DNA of 64,000 nt from Aporrectodea caliginosa (taxonomy: Eukaryota; Annelida; Clitellata; Crassiclitellata; Lumbricidae). The stretch spans positions 1,014,501 through 1,078,500 of the forward strand of contig JACEVL010000130.1 in assembly GCA_020284085.1 (NCBI GenBank), written 5' to 3'. Positions within the stretch are counted from its first letter, which is position 1. The number at the start of each line of letters is the position of its first letter. The notes below the pieces were generated by a model that worked only from the letters and a program-made list of their open reading frames with translations, was not told the origin of the DNA and did no database searches. The translations under genes and the position numbers were made by a program. Below are positions 23,530 to 35,724 of this stretch, piece after piece.

Positions 23530-23828
23530 GTGGCGAACTTTATACCGGAGTAATCGATCGCATATTCCTCGCAAATCGAGTCATAATCGGTGTCAGCATC
23601 GTCTCTATCGTCATCTCAGTGCTAGTCGTAATGTACATCATCAACGCATTTCGACGACGATCCATCTTGTTTCGAACCATCAGACGACAAGCTCAGACCA
23701 TGGCGGAATACCAAGACACCTGTCTGAATCCGCCTCCCTACGACTTCTATCTACCAATCGCACCATCTTATGCAACCAATCCACCAACATATGCACGGAT
23801 TTCCACCGGAGGAGATGATTATTTATAA
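23530..23828 (+). CDS. LDLa-domain membrane protein, exon 2: TM and PPxY tail (left copy)
   Basis: Acceptor acatag|GTGGCG; 99 codons including the TAA stop at 23826-23828. A short juxtamembrane stretch (GELYTGVIDRIF) leads into a membrane segment of about 20 residues (IIGVSIVSIVISVLVVMYII), then a positive stop-transfer patch NAFRRRS, giving a type I topology with the LDLa domain outside. The cytosolic tail of about 60 residues has NPPPYDFY and NPPTYARI, both PPxY motifs of the kind bound by WW domains of NEDD4-family ligases. It ends GGDDYL. The frame is intact. Confidence 0.65.
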
Positions 23829-23849
23829 GCTGAATCGACATTATTTGAG

Positions 23850-24823
23850 AAAGTAACAAATTTGAAAACGAATAGATTGAGAAATTTACAACTTTCAACG
23901 AACTTTCAATTCGAGCAATGTAAAACGTTGATAACTTACAACTTTGAAAGCGCACAGCTTTTGAAATTGAAATTTTTTAGAGAACTTTCAACTCGACAAA
24001 CACGAGAAACTGACAAATCTATGAAACTTGCAGTCTTTGTGAAACTTGTGAAACTGCCAACTCGTGATATTTAACACTTTTAGAGAACATACAAATCGAC
24101 AAACACGAGAGACTTCAATCTTTGTTGAACTTGCAACCTTTGCGAAACTCGTATGATTTAAAACTTTCAGTGAACTTACAACTTGAACGTATTAAAAATT
24201 GTGAAATTCGAGAAACGTCAATCTTTGTGTTGCTAGCGGTCTTTGCGAAACTTGAGAAACTGTAAACTCATTAAATTTAAAACTTGGAATATTGAAAATT
24301 GTGAAACCTGCAGTCTTCGCCAAACTCGAAGACTCTAAAACGTGAGAAACTCACAACCTTGGAAGCATACAAATCGTGGTGAAACCTAGAAACTTACAAC
24401 TCCAGAAACTTCAATCTTTGCGAAACTAGTAGTCTTTGCCGGAAACTTGAGTAACCTAAGACTTGAGAAACTCACGATTCAGTAAGAATCAAATCGTGAA
24501 ACTTATCATTCGTGAAACACGAAACACTAGAAACTCACAACTCTGGAAGTTTCAAATTGTGAAACTTAACATTCGTGAAACTTAACATTCGTGAAACATA
24601 AAACTTGTGAAGTTAACAAATTTTGATTCCTACAAACTTAAGACTCGTGAAACGTAAAACATTTGGAGAACCCACAACTCGGGAAGCTTAAAAATTGTTA
24701 AACTTAGAAATTTAGCGCTTGTGAAACTCTCAAATCAGTAATTTTTACGAAATCCACGAGCTGGAAAACTTAGAAACGTACAAACGTACAATCTTTGCGA
24801 AACTTGAAACCTTAGAAGCTTAG

Positions 24824-24825
<2 letters not shown>
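23850..24825 (+). repeat. GAAACTT-rich degenerate block, left arm inner
   Basis: The same short words as 21640-22260 (GTGAAACTT, AACTCG, ACTTACAAC), again without a fixed period. Its mirror lies at about 34750-35640 in the right arm. It ends in a CA microsatellite at about 24827-24886 that the right arm lacks. Confidence 0.6.

Positions 24826-24826
<1 letters not shown>

Positions 24827-24886
<60 letters not shown>
24827..24886. repeat. CA microsatellite (left arm only)
   Basis: About 30 CA units. The right arm has only a short GTGTGTGCGTGTG remnant near 34764-34778. Confidence 0.9.
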
Positions 24887-24891
<5 letters not shown>

Positions 24892-25081
24892 ATTGGTAGA
24901 ATGTTGAACCCGTCAAACTCGAGAACACGGAAATCGATAGATTTTAGCAATTTTATAGAGTAAAATTTAATCAACTCTTACGATATGCGGAAAGGTTCTC
25001 GCTGAGAAATTACGCCTTTAACGTCTTATAGTTGGAGGAAACTTAAAATTTTCGTAGTGCGAGTGCGTCTTAACGATGTCG

Positions 25082-26004
25082 ATGAGAGAAGCAACGCGAG
25101 TTTACTCAGCAGTCTAGTTCGCGAAGACACGCGCTATTAGAGTTTCTTACTTAAAATTATATCCACATACGACGCACAGATGCACGATAGACCACCTCGC
25201 GTTGCGAAAATACAAACTTTAGCGTTCAGCGGTGGTTGGCATGAATGCTCATCTATAGACCACACATGAATTTTATCATTACAAAATGTAGAAGATTGAT
25301 GGGAATGTACTAAGCGCAGAATCTACAACGACTCGACCCGATACGTGCATCTAAGCGATAATTATACATACATGTACGCGTACAATAATTGCTAAGATTT
25401 CATAGAGTGGCCACGTTTATACTAAAATTCAACTATCAGAGTCATAAGACGTATGGGACTCGTGTCTTTTAAACTGTTAAGGCCCGTGATTTAACGATTT
25501 GTACTTTAAACTTAGTTCTTTTCGTTTGAAAAGTTGCACATCATACACGATAAATTTGTGTATGAGGGGAGGGAGGGAAAGGGGGCCCTGCCCGCCCCGC
25601 CCCGCCCCGCCCCGCCCCGCCCGCCCGCCAAATCGCACGTGTAAGCTAATGGAACACGAAGCGGCGAAGCCGCTTTGCGCCTCCGTGCTGTGGAGAAACT
25701 GCAAAATTATGAAATTTGACTAAATGTCAACTTTTAAAACACTAGCGTTTCCAATGCGCTAGTCTATATCACCATCCGTGGTTGCTCCGTGCTAGCGTAC
25801 GGAGCAGTTACAGCGTACTTACTTACTTACTTACTTACTTAATATCGAGTGTATTCACAAACTAACAATCTACACGATATAAAGATGTAGCCTATATGGC
25901 GAGTGGGTTATATTCCATAGTCATACCACTACTCATGACATTTTCATCGGAACATTTGAAAATCGAACGCCTCACTATTAATGAACGATGCGCGCCAATG
26001 CGTG

Positions 26005-26053
<49 letters not shown>

Positions 26054-26356
26054 TAGTATATATTTCGAATGCGAATCATTGTTTTCCTCGCATTTGTTAC
26101 CTTCTCAATACTTAGACCGACAACGATGTACAATCTTTTCGCAAATCTGCTCGCTCTTTAACTATAGACTCTGCATACACATCTTTCGAGAACCTGAAAA
26201 CCATTCTTTATAGGTCGTATTGGGTTGGGAACACCGCTGGAGGGACGCTATATAAATGTTCTGAATTATATTCCGTAAACATCTTTATTACGAGTGGGCG
26301 CACTTGTCCATGATTATCTTAATTCTTTGTATCGTCTCCAAACTTCTTGACCGAAC
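25082..26356 (+). repeat. High-identity inner block of left arm
   Basis: It matches the reverse complement of 33265-34552 almost base for base. In the stretch 25200-25500 I see a single difference (GGTTGG against GTTTGG). It includes a CCCGC run (25589-25625), an ACTT run (about 25820-25840), a TTA run (about 26007-26053) and, at 26165-26268, a LINE 3' end (GACTCTGCATACACATC, then GACGCTATATAAATG). Similarity drops abruptly at about 25080. Confidence 0.88.
26163..26268 (+). repeat. LINE 3' end fragment
   Basis: It aligns with 13478-13590 of the LINE: GACTCTGCATACAC, GAACCTGAAAACC, TGGGTTGGGAACACC, GACGCTATATAAATGTTCTG. The mirror copy is at 33353-33458. Both arms share it, so it inserted before the duplication or was copied by conversion. 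Confidence 0.65.
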
Positions 26357-26471
26357 AGCGGAAGTTGGCCTATTTTTAATAACATCCGCGTCAAATCTAA
26401 GCGATTTATAAGTCATATCCATGCCAAACACCTGAACTAATTAGCGCAAAACATCAACTCGATAGATTCTG

Positions 26472-26765
26472 TGAATATAGCTGATAATATGTCCCCGCGC
26501 TCGCGAATATACCTATGTCCTGCGCTTGGCTTTCCGAAGCGGAGCTATATAAATTTGTGAATTAATGAATAATATTCGAAATATTAAAAAGAGCTTTAAG
26601 AAGACATCTCTCCGAATCATAAACCCCGTATACTTTATACGTCTATACTCATATCGCACAGCGCTCGCGAATATGTCGATGCCCTGCACTTGGCGTTCGA
26701 GTGGCGCCTTAGAAGTTTGGAGATTATGAATACGATTACTATTGAGACAGTCGTTTAAGCATATA
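26472..26765. repeat. Inner inverted repeat, left half
   Basis: Reverse complement of 27866-28072, with shared blocks such as CCCCGCGCTCGCGAATAT and GCACTTGGCGTTCGAG. The left half has about 40 extra bases (TGGCGCC to GATTACTA) that look like a SINE/LINE tail. Two variant units (CTCGCGAATATACCTATGTC and CTCGCGAATATGTCGATGCC) occur in each half. Confidence 0.75.
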
Positions 26766-27592
26766 TAATCGTCAAAACTTACTCGTTTGCGCCTGCCGAA
26801 ATCGTATGTATCGCTTGTGAGTAGATACTTTGAAGAGGCGCCATATAAATTTGTGAATTATGACACAGCCAAATACGAGAAGTCATCTCTCAATTCAATC
26901 TTTTAGTCATTATGATACTGATCTAAAGTGTAAATATATTTCGATTATCGCTGTTCTCAGAAAGACAGCAAGTATTGAAACTCAGCTGCAAGCACCGACC
27001 AACTGACTGATAGTCTCATATTATAACTAAGTATTACATGTAAATGCTAAACAGAGTAAAGTTAGCACAGGTCTATCATGGTAGTCGCTGAATTATAATC
27101 ATGTAAATACGAAGTATAGACCTACTATGCAGCGTTAATGAAAATGCCATGGCGACGGCATGTATGGCTAGTTTCTCGTTCACCTAGTCTAAACAATTAA
27201 AGTCCTATAAATGTGTAGCTTTGTTTACTTAGCAACGTATCAACACAAGGCGCTTAATCTGTCGGTCTTTTGTTCAAGTGTCAAGATAAATCCTTTCAAG
27301 CAATAATTAGACATATTCTTGTGGAACCTTGCTTGTACGAAGCGTGATCTGACACGTTCTGGTCTACATAATTATCCTTAGACACGCTCGATTCTATTTG
27401 AACCACCAAGTATTCCATTACAAATATAGATGTTTACACACTAAGCCCATTGTATTCAAACTTCTACAAAGACCTATGAGACACAGGCGTGTCTCTACAG
27501 ACCAACAATTATATCGACATCAGATGCTGTTGCATTAAGCATGATGTTTAGCCTATATGTTTAAACGAGACTGTTAATTGTATAATTATAAT

Positions 27593-27850
27593 CGTAAGCT
27601 CAAGATTTCTAGTGCATGTACAGAAGCGAAGTCGTTGGAAACAGCTTATTCATAGGATAGTGTTATAATTCTTGGATATAATCGTCGAAGTCAACCAGAG
27701 CTGGAGCATCGTATTTGGCTGTGTCATACTCGTAAGCTCAAGATTTCTAGTGCATGTACAGAAGCGAAGTCGTTGGAAACAGCTTATTCATAGGATAGCG
27801 TTATAATTCTTGGATATAATCATCGAATTCAGCCAGAGCTACATACGAGC
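27593..27850 (+). repeat. Direct tandem duplication, 138-bp period
   Basis: CGTAAGCTCAAGATTTCTAG begins at 27593 and again at 27731. The two copies are nearly identical for about 115 bases, so the duplication is recent. Confidence 0.85.
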
Positions 27851-27865
27851 ATTTGACGTATGCTT

Positions 27866-28072
27866 AAACGACTGTCTCAATGGCTCGAACGCCAAGTGCA
27901 GGGCATCGACATATTCGCGAGCGCTGTGCGATATGAGTATAGTCATAATTCATGATTCGGAAATTTAGCTCTTTTTATTCGAATATTATTCATCCGCTTC
28001 GGAAAGCCAAGCGCAGGACATAGGTATATTCGCGAGCGCGGGGACATATTATCAGCTATATTCACAGAATCT
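27866..28072. repeat. Inner inverted repeat, right half
   Basis: Partner of 26472-26765. The loop between the halves is 1.1 kb and contains the 138-bp direct duplication. Confidence 0.75.
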
Positions 28073-28313
28073 ATCTTCTACTTATAATATATTAACATTG
28101 ATATAGAAATAATATTAGCTTTTTCCTATCCTATGTCCTGTCCCATGGACATTTTAAAATTGGAGTTGAAAATTCTCTGACCCATGGCAGGTGACATAAA
28201 GCTAACCTTTGTCTGTTGCTATCCTTTGGCTGGTGTGATGGGCCAATAAGCAGTAATGCATAACTCTTATGTCCTGTTGCATACATACATACATATAAAT
28301 ATGTACATACATA

Positions 28314-29110
28314 CTGTTGCGAAATTCGTAATTGGCTGGGCACTCTATGGAGCGCTGTAGTATTAATTTCAAGGCACTTCCTATTGAGCTGATACGGTTA
28401 GATAGTTGATTTGGCACTCTATGGAACGCCAATGTTTGATAATTGTATTGGTGCGATTTCTTGTTCTGTACCTGTTGATATTGACACCGAGAGAGCTGCA
28501 AACTGCACCGGAGCCATTTTAGGAAATATCATGTGCTTTATATATAGCAATTGCTGGTGAAACTGCACCGGTGCCATTATAGGATATATCATGTGGTTTA
28601 CATATAGCACTTGCTGGTAAAACTGCACCGGTGCCAATTTAAGATATACCCTGTGGTGAGTAGGTAGCACCGGCCGGTAAAACTGCACCACCGGTGCTCT
28701 TTTGAGAAACTGCACCACCGGTGCCATTTTGAGATATTGCACCGGTGCCATTTCTAGTTGCACCCCATGGGAAAGGTGTTGGGGCACCAGGGTTTTCTGC
28801 ACCTCTGATAGGTATATAAGGCAGAGGTTGGCCATGGGACAGTCAGTCTGGAGAAGACCGCCTGAAGATTCGGCCTCGAGCTTTGCATCGGCCTCGCAGT
28901 CTTGGTGGAGTCTGAAGAGGACCTGCCGTCGATCTACGGACCAGCCATCCGAGACGCTGTCGCTAGAGGGCCTGCTTGATGATAGGAGTGACGACGAAGC
29001 AGCTGTGCAGTTCTCTCTCGATGTCAAGTTGCCTGTTGATGTGATTCTGTCAATCGTCGATGAGAAGAACTATTAAAGCGGTGTTCTACGTGTGTGAGTG
29101 TGTCGCTGGT
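28314..29110 (+). mobile_element. LTR-like unit with 60-bp U3-type repeats
   Basis: It starts TGTTGCG. It has about four 60-bp repeats (28499-28740) each with ACTGCACCGGTGCCA-like words, a TATA box (GTATATAAGG, about 28811), a transcribed-looking region and ATTAAAG (about 29071) as a possible polyadenylation signal. This is the order of a long terminal repeat (enhancer repeats, TATA, poly(A) signal). No internal retroelement genes adjoin it, so it would be a solo LTR. Both ends are uncertain; TGGTTTCCCGAC at about 29240 could be a primer-binding site. Confidence 0.3.
28499..28745 (+). repeat. 60-bp tandem repeat
   Basis: Copies start at about 28499, 28559, 28619 and 28679 with the words AACTGCACCGGTGCCA and GCACTTGCTGGTA. 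The last copy is followed by shorter partial units. Period 60. Confidence 0.85.
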
Positions 29111-30184
29111 GATCAATCCAAACCTCTCGATAGACCACGAGAGTCGGACCGGACAACCTTTGTTGAGGCCTGGGGTTTCGGCATCCTGGTAGAGCCTTGA
29201 ACCACTCAGCAAAGAAGACGAATAGAGAAGAAGACCCCTGGTTTCCCGACAAACATACATACATACATACATACATGCATGCATACAGACCCACATACAT
29301 CCCTACTGGTCCAGAGGCATGTCCAAATAGTAATTTAGTAGATATGCAGTTCATATTCAGTAAAATATTAGGGTATGAAGTGCTAGCGGCTTCATTTTCT
29401 TAAGAAGGCAGATGGCCAATCCTAGCGTTCAATGTCCAATATTCAGTGTATGGTCAGTGTACTTAATATAGCTTCGTTGATACGAGATATGACAGAAGAA
29501 GCAGAACTCTTGAAACGGATATCTGCCCTGGTTATGACATGTTACAAATTGAAGCCATATGCTCCATATTGCTATATTTAACACTTTAACAATGAGCTGT
29601 ATTGATTCCCAGTCACTTTTAGTACACTCTTGCCGTTAAAGTGCTAAAACATGGCTTTACTATTCCACTTCAAACATATTAACATAAATATGCAATTAAT
29701 ATTTAAAAAATAATGAAACCCAAAAAGAATGAAAACCAGTGCATTCTATTGCTATCATAGCAAAATAAAGTTAAAGTATTTAAACACTAAACATCTTAAA
29801 TATCTAATAATTTCACCATACAACTAGTAGTAAGAAATATATGTCACACTTAGTGCCTACATACGACTGTCTATGCACAATTAAAATACATTAAAATTAA
29901 ATTATACACGAATATATTAGCCAATACTTTACCGTTATTCTACACTACATTAGGCTTCCTCAGAGAGAGCCTTTGGTTATAGGATTCCTCTGATTATTGG
30001 CTGCAGTAAACAATTACTTTAGCAAACAAGTAATAAATATAGTTCCACACTGAAGCATAATCTAAATTTAATAAATACTAAGGCAAGAGATGACTCTACA
30101 GGTCTGCTGCAGTTTAAACTAATGATGCCACTCAGTGTGGAATGGTAGGCTCGTTGCTGGTTGAATGATAAGGCTTTGATGCTT

Positions 30185-30645
30185 CATTGTTGATCCTCGT
30201 TCCTCTGTGGAATGATAAGGCCGTTACTCCCCGTTCCTCTGTGGAATGATACGGCCGCCGCTCCTCGTTCCTCTGTAGAATGATAAGGTCATTGCTCCTC
30301 GTTCCTCTGTGGAATGATAAGGCCGTTACTCCCCGTTCCTCTGTGGAATGATACGGCCGCTGCTCCTCGTTCCTCTGTAGAATGATAAGGCCGTTGCTCC
30401 TCGTTCCTCTGTGGAATGAAAAGGCTGTTACTCCTCGTTCCTCTGTGGAATGATAAGGCTGTTACTCCCTGTTCCTCTGTATAATGATACGGCCGTTGCT
30501 CCTCGTTCCTGTGTGGAAGAATAAGGCCGTTGCTCCTCGTTCCTGTGTGGAATGATAAGGCATGTGCTCCTTGTTCCTCTGTGGAATGATAAGACTCCTC
30601 GCTCCTCTGTGGAATGATAAGGCCGTTGCTCCTCTTCAGGCTCAC
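30185..30645. repeat. 34-bp tandem repeat array
   Basis: About 13 copies of CTCCTCGTTCCTCTGTGGAA plus TGATAAGGCCGTTG with frequent point changes. The period is not a multiple of three. Long frames across it are repeat products. Confidence 0.88.
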
Positions 30646-31179
30646 CGCCGTAACAAAACACAACCATGACAGCATTATGTTGCTATATTGCGCATTTAGA
30701 TACAGACACACAAATTCATATGATAGAATTAAGGCACTGTTAGTCGCATAATTATAAGGGCATATAATTAAACACCATTTATCAAGTACATTGACTTGTG
30801 CACACAAAACACACACACATCTATATAATACATCACCATAAGCGTAGCTACACTCCTCTTGCTTTTATATACTGGAACTTCTATTGACCAATGACCACAA
30901 TGCCCAGGATTTTGCCAATGGTCTGTGAAGTTGCCTGCTCTTGAATTTCAGTCTTGCTACATGCCTGTATATCACCTAAATGTGAATATCACAAAGACGA
31001 TCAGACCTGAAGCCCACCAACCATGAATTTTTATGTTAACGTACAGGTCCATGAGTGAGGGTGATCTGTTCTCGCCACCTCATCTTGCCACCAGAAGTCC
31101 AGTCATTGTATATGCTTGCAAGGTAAAACAGACATTTCAATACCTGTGTAACCTGGAGTGGATTTAAATACCCAATCTC

Positions 31180-31300
31180 AAGGTTGACAGCCTAGTATGC
31201 CAACGATTGACTATTCAAGCCAGAGGTCACTGTCGAAGGACCTTGAGCAAGTCCTTCACTTAACTGCTCAGAGCCAGCAATGTTCTGCTGTCTGGTCATG
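31180..31300 (+). repeat. SINE body fragment
   Basis: GGACCTTGAGCAAGTCCTTC, ACTTAACTGCTC and nearby words match the SINE body at 5490-5525. The tRNA-like head is decayed. Confidence 0.4.
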
Positions 31301-31599
31301 TCCGCACTTGTGAACTTTGAAAGGAGGGTAATATCAAATACAATTGTACTGTACCGTATTGTATTGACTACTGTGCACCCATTTGAATATAACCTAAGAC
31401 ATTAACACATACAAAAGTTATCTAAATGTATGTGAGGTAACAAATTTGCTACTATTTTCATACTTTCAGTTAAACAGACCAAGATATCGATAGTTTAAAA
31501 GGTATGTCAAAACTGGCACATGCAGACATTCACTACTTGTGAACTTTGAAAGGAGGGATAGATAGGCAGGATAGCCTGTCCACGAGAACACACAGCTCC

Positions 31600-32204
31600 T
31601 TTATTCTCTATCCTAAAATTGCTTAACATTGAGCAGATCAAGACGGTTCAAATTGGGGAGTTTCTGTATAGATACGAGCATGGCCTACTCCCTCTGGCCT
31701 TTAGAGGTTTCTTCCAGCATGGTACAGAAATACACTCTTACCAAACAAGAAATGCTAAAGCCTTTCGTCCTGTTTTTGCTCACACCAATACACGCCTATT
31801 CTCCATTAAATCTGTTGGTACTGCCATTTGGAACAACCTTCCCAAGGACATTCGCGATGCACGAAACTTACACATGTTTAAGAAAATGCTACGCCTACAC
31901 TTAATTAATGACTGTAATTCACGTGTACCTTGCGAGTAGAAATATGTTTTATCTAGTTAAGACAAAAAAGTGACATGTTATGCTGCTCATGACTATTGTA
32001 CTTTCTGTGGTTTACTGTTAATTCTTGATGTTCATTGGCTTTGTTTTGTTAAATGTAACACTCATCTAGGTGTCCCTAGTTAGCGGGACTTTGGTCCCTT
32101 CTGGGCCTCCTATTGTGCGTTTCTAATCAGAGCGGAAAATTGTATGCTTAATATTTTGAAACGGTGGCAATAAAACTTTTGATTGATTGATTGATTGATT
32201 GACT
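31600..32204 (+). mobile_element. LINE 3' fragment of a second family
   Basis: Open frame 31619-31939, about 106 codons, read as the C-terminal end of a non-LTR reverse transcriptase protein: GEFLYRYEHGLLPL, then HSYQTRNA, FRPVFAHTNTRLFSIK, VGTAIWNNLPKDIR. A 3' UTR follows, ending GGCAATAAAACTTTTGATTG and about four ATTG units (to 32204). The tail and protein both differ from the LINE at 12842. It is 5'-truncated and inactive. Confidence 0.75.
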
Positions 32205-33264
32205 ACTATTCAATAACATAACTCCCAGCACCATAAAACAGTCTTAGTCATACAGTTAAATAAATTATATTATCATTTTAATAATATTAATAACTTCTAC
32301 AGCGCCTGTATATAATGCACAAGACAACAACCGATGGCACACAAAAACCACGTTGTCATCATATCAACATCCAGGTCGGTCTGTTGAGAGACAGCCTACG
32401 GTGGATAAACAATGTGAAAAAGTGAAGTTTTAGGCTGATAGCAAAATGGATTTGTGACTGAGCAGAACGAGCCAAACACGAGAAAGGATCTTGCTGAAAA
32501 GTGATAAGACTGTTGAATATGCACGATTCGATGGAAGTGGAACGAGAAGCAGAGGCAAGCCGAGACTACGCTAGATAGATAGGCCAAATACTGTTTAAAT
32601 GAAGACATTTATTCGTACCCATCGCAGCCAAAATGGCTGGCGTCAGGAACTGAATATATATTATATAATTATATACATAATTATATACGCATGCTATAAT
32701 GTGCATATACACTCACCTCTAAAGTCTTGTAACAAATGCCGACTTCTACTAGAACGATCCAAAACGGATAAATTACAACAACTGACCGTTTTATAATTGA
32801 AATTTTCAATAAAACCCCAACACAGGTTTCCTTGTTTGAAATTCCGCCATTTGTATTATTCAGCGATCTGATAGGCTGTAGAACGCTAGGGCAGCATTTA
32901 GGTCATCTCCGTCCATCGCCCTCTCCCACACTCCTCCCGTGACCCTCTCCCCCATCCACCTCCTCAGCCTACAACGGTGGTGTCGCTTGTTTTCCGATTG
33001 AATCGACCGCTGCGCCTTAATTACCCCTCCAAACCTCCCACCACGACTCTGACACGCGGCCCAATTTCGACAAGTCTGCGCAACACGAGGGCCAATGCTG
33101 GTCCTTCATCTCACTGTCGGCAAAGTCTGGCTCACCGTGTGCAAGACCAAGGCCCACAGAATTTTGCGACAGTCATTGAAATCATGGCAAAGTAGAGGAA
33201 CGACCACACTAGGCCGACGCCTCGAGAAAGCCGACGGGTGCCGCCAGTGGCCCGCAGTGGGAGC

Positions 33265-33567
33265 GTTCGGTCAAGAAGTTTGGAGACGATACAAAGAATT
33301 AAGATAATCATGGACAAGTGCGCCCACTCGTAATAAAGATGTTTACGGAATATAATTCAGAACATTTATATAGCGTCCCTCCAGCTGTGTTCCCAACCCA
33401 ATACGACCTATAAAGAATGGTTTTCAGGTTCTCGAAAGATGTGTATGCAGAGTCTATAGTTAAAGAGCGAGCAGATTTGCGAAAAGATTGTACATCGTTG
33501 TCGGTCTAAGTATTGAGAAGGTAACAAATGCGAGGAAAACAATGATTCGCATTCGAAATATATACTA

Positions 33568-33604
<37 letters not shown>

Positions 33605-34552
33605 CACGCATTGCGCGCGCATCGTTCATTAATAGTGAGGCGTTCGATTTTCAAATGTTCCGATGAAAATGTCATGAGTAGTGGTATGACTATGGAATAT
33701 AACCCACTCGCCATATAGGCTACATCTTTATATCGTGTAGATTGTTAGTTTGTGAATACACTCGATATTAAGTAAGTAAGTAAGTAAGTAAGTACGCTGT
33801 AACTGCTCCGTACGCTAGCACGGAGCAACTACGGATGGTGATATAGACTAGCGCATTGGAAACGCTAGTGTTTTAAAAGTTGACATTTAGTCAAATTTCA
33901 TAATTTTGCAGTTTCTCCACAGCACGGAGGCGCAAAGCGGCTTCGCCGCTTCGTGTTCCATTAGCTTACACGTGCGATTTGGCGGGCGGGCGGGGCGGGG
34001 CGGGGCGGGGCGGGGCGGGGCGGGGCGGGGCGGGGCGGGGAGGCAGGGCCCCCTTTCCCTCCCTCCCCTCATACACAAATTTATCGTGTATGATGTGCAA
34101 CTTTTCAAACGAAAAGAACTAAGTTTAAAGTACAAATCGTTAAATCACGGGCCTTAACAGTTTAAAAGACACGAGTCCCATACGTCTTATGACTCTGATA
34201 GTTGAATTTTAGTATAAACGTGGCCACTCTATGAAATCTTAGCAATTATTGTACGCGTACATGTATGTATAATTATCGCTTAGATGCACGTATCGGGTCG
34301 AGTCGTTGTAGATTCTGCGCTTAGTACATTCCCATCAATCTTCTACATTTTGTAATGATAAAATTCATGTGTGGTCTATAGATGAGCATTCATGCCAAAC
34401 ACCGCTGAACGCTAAAGTTTGTATTTTCGCAACGCGAGGTGGTCTATCGTGCATCTGTGCGTCGTATGTGGATATAATTTTAAGTAAGAAACTCTAATAG
34501 CGCGTGTCTTCGCGAACTAGACTGCTGAGTAAACTCGCGTTGCTTCTCTCAT
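33265..34552 (-). repeat. High-identity inner block of right arm
   Basis: Partner of 25082-26356. Differences are mainly repeat length (longer CCCGC run at about 33985-34040, shorter TTA run at about 33571-33602). After 34552 the two arms are hard to align for several hundred bases. Confidence 0.88.
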
Positions 34553-34749
34553 TGACACCTCGAATACGCGCGCATGCTATGACAATCTTTAGTTGCCACT
34601 AACTCTACGTAATTAAAATCATAATTTCGAAGTGCGAACGTCGACGCGTAATGTAAAAGTTGTTTGTCTACTTTACAATCACTACATTCCAAAATTGGAT
34701 GTTTCTAGGATTGTAAGATTTCATGTGCTCGAGTTTGACAAATTCTACA

Positions 34750-35640
34750 TTCTAACAATTGCGTATGTGTGCGTGTGTTTCTAGGTTTCTAAGATTTCGA
34801 GTTCTCGAGTTTCACAAAGATTGAGAATTTGTATGTTTCTGCGTTTTCCAGTTTGCAGATTTACCAAAGATTGTAGGCTTGCAGGTTTCCTAAATTTCTG
34901 AGTTGGACCATTTTTAAGTTTCTCGAGTTTAATGTTTCACGTGTCTTAAATTTCTAGGTGTCACAATTTTTAAACTTCACACGTTTTAAGTTTCACGAGC
35001 TTTATGTTTCACGAATGTTACGTTTCACGATTAACTTCCCGAGTTGTGAGTTTCTCATGTTTTTAGGTATCACGAATGTTAAGTTTCACGATTTTAAACT
35101 TCACGAGTTGTGAGTTCCTCGAGTCTTAGATTTCTCAAGTTTCGCAAAGACTGCTAGTTTAATAAATATAGAAGTATCACAATTTTCACAATTTTTAATC
35201 TGCTCAAGATGTAAGTTCTCTGAAAGTGTTGAAAAAGTCACGAGTTGACGGTTTCTCAAGTTTCACAAAGACGAATAGTTTCACAAAGATTGAAGTTTCT
35301 CGAGTCTCACAATTTTTAATCTGCTCGAGTTGTAAGTTCTCTGAAAGTTTTAAATCTCGCAAGTTACAGTTTTTCAAGTTTCGCAAAGACTGATAGTTTC
35401 ACCACAAATTTTGAAGTTTCTCGAGACGTAAGTTCTCTGAAAGTTTTAAATCTCGCGAGTTGACAGTTTCTGAAGTTTCGCAAAGGCTGACAGTTTCACA
35501 AATTTTGAAGTTTTTCGTGTTTCTCAATTCTTAAACTTTCCAAGTTGGAAGTTCTCTAAAAGTTTTAAATCTCACGAGTTGACAGTTTCACGAGTTTCGC
35601 AAAGTCTGATAGTTTCACAAATTTGTCGTGAAAGTTCGTT
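34750..35640 (-). repeat. GAAACTT-rich degenerate block, right arm inner
   Basis: On the + strand it reads as AAGTTTC, TTTCACGAGTT, GTGAGTTCTC words; it is the mirror of 23850-24825. Order and number of words differ from the left arm, so this block has evolved quickly by slippage or local conversion. Confidence 0.6.
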
Positions 35641-35724
35641 GAAAGTTGTAAATTTATCAATCAAACGAGTTACTGATTTTGTAACTTTCACAAATAATGT
35701 CGATTTAGTTTATAAACAATCGTC

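Larger units (their letters stand above)
20555..26356 (+). repeat. Giant inverted repeat, left arm (about 5.8 kb)
   Basis: Read against the reverse complement of 33265-39033, the same order of landmarks appears: CCAAT/E-box/CRE block, GA microsatellite, GAAACTT-rich block, tRNA-like SINE, LDLa-membrane gene, second GAAACTT-rich block, then an inner block with CCCGC and TTA repeats. Outer boundary: GGAGGTGCGGAGGG (20555) against CCTCCGCACCTCC (39021-39033). Inner boundary: CTTCTTGACCGAAC ending 26356, against GTTCGGTCAAGAAG starting 33265. The arms differ by many substitutions and indels outside the inner 1.3 kb, so both are real copies. Confidence 0.93.
26357..33264. other. Spacer between the giant inverted-repeat arms
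   Basis: 6.9 kb of single-copy-looking DNA carrying a smaller inverted repeat, a 138-bp direct duplication, an LTR-like unit, a 34-bp tandem array and a LINE end. 29250-30180 and 32205-33264 show no recognisable feature beyond AT-rich or mixed sequence. Confidence 0.6.

Noticed and set aside
28702..29076. 124-codon + strand frame
   Set aside because: Its first third is the 60-bp repeat, no domain is recognisable, and the region reads better as a promoter or LTR-like unit. I could not exclude a short coding exon.
30289..30816. 175-codon minus-strand frame with repeating IIPQRNEEQ-type units
   Set aside because: It is a translation of the 34-bp tandem array. Other frames are equally open, and the period is not a codon multiple.
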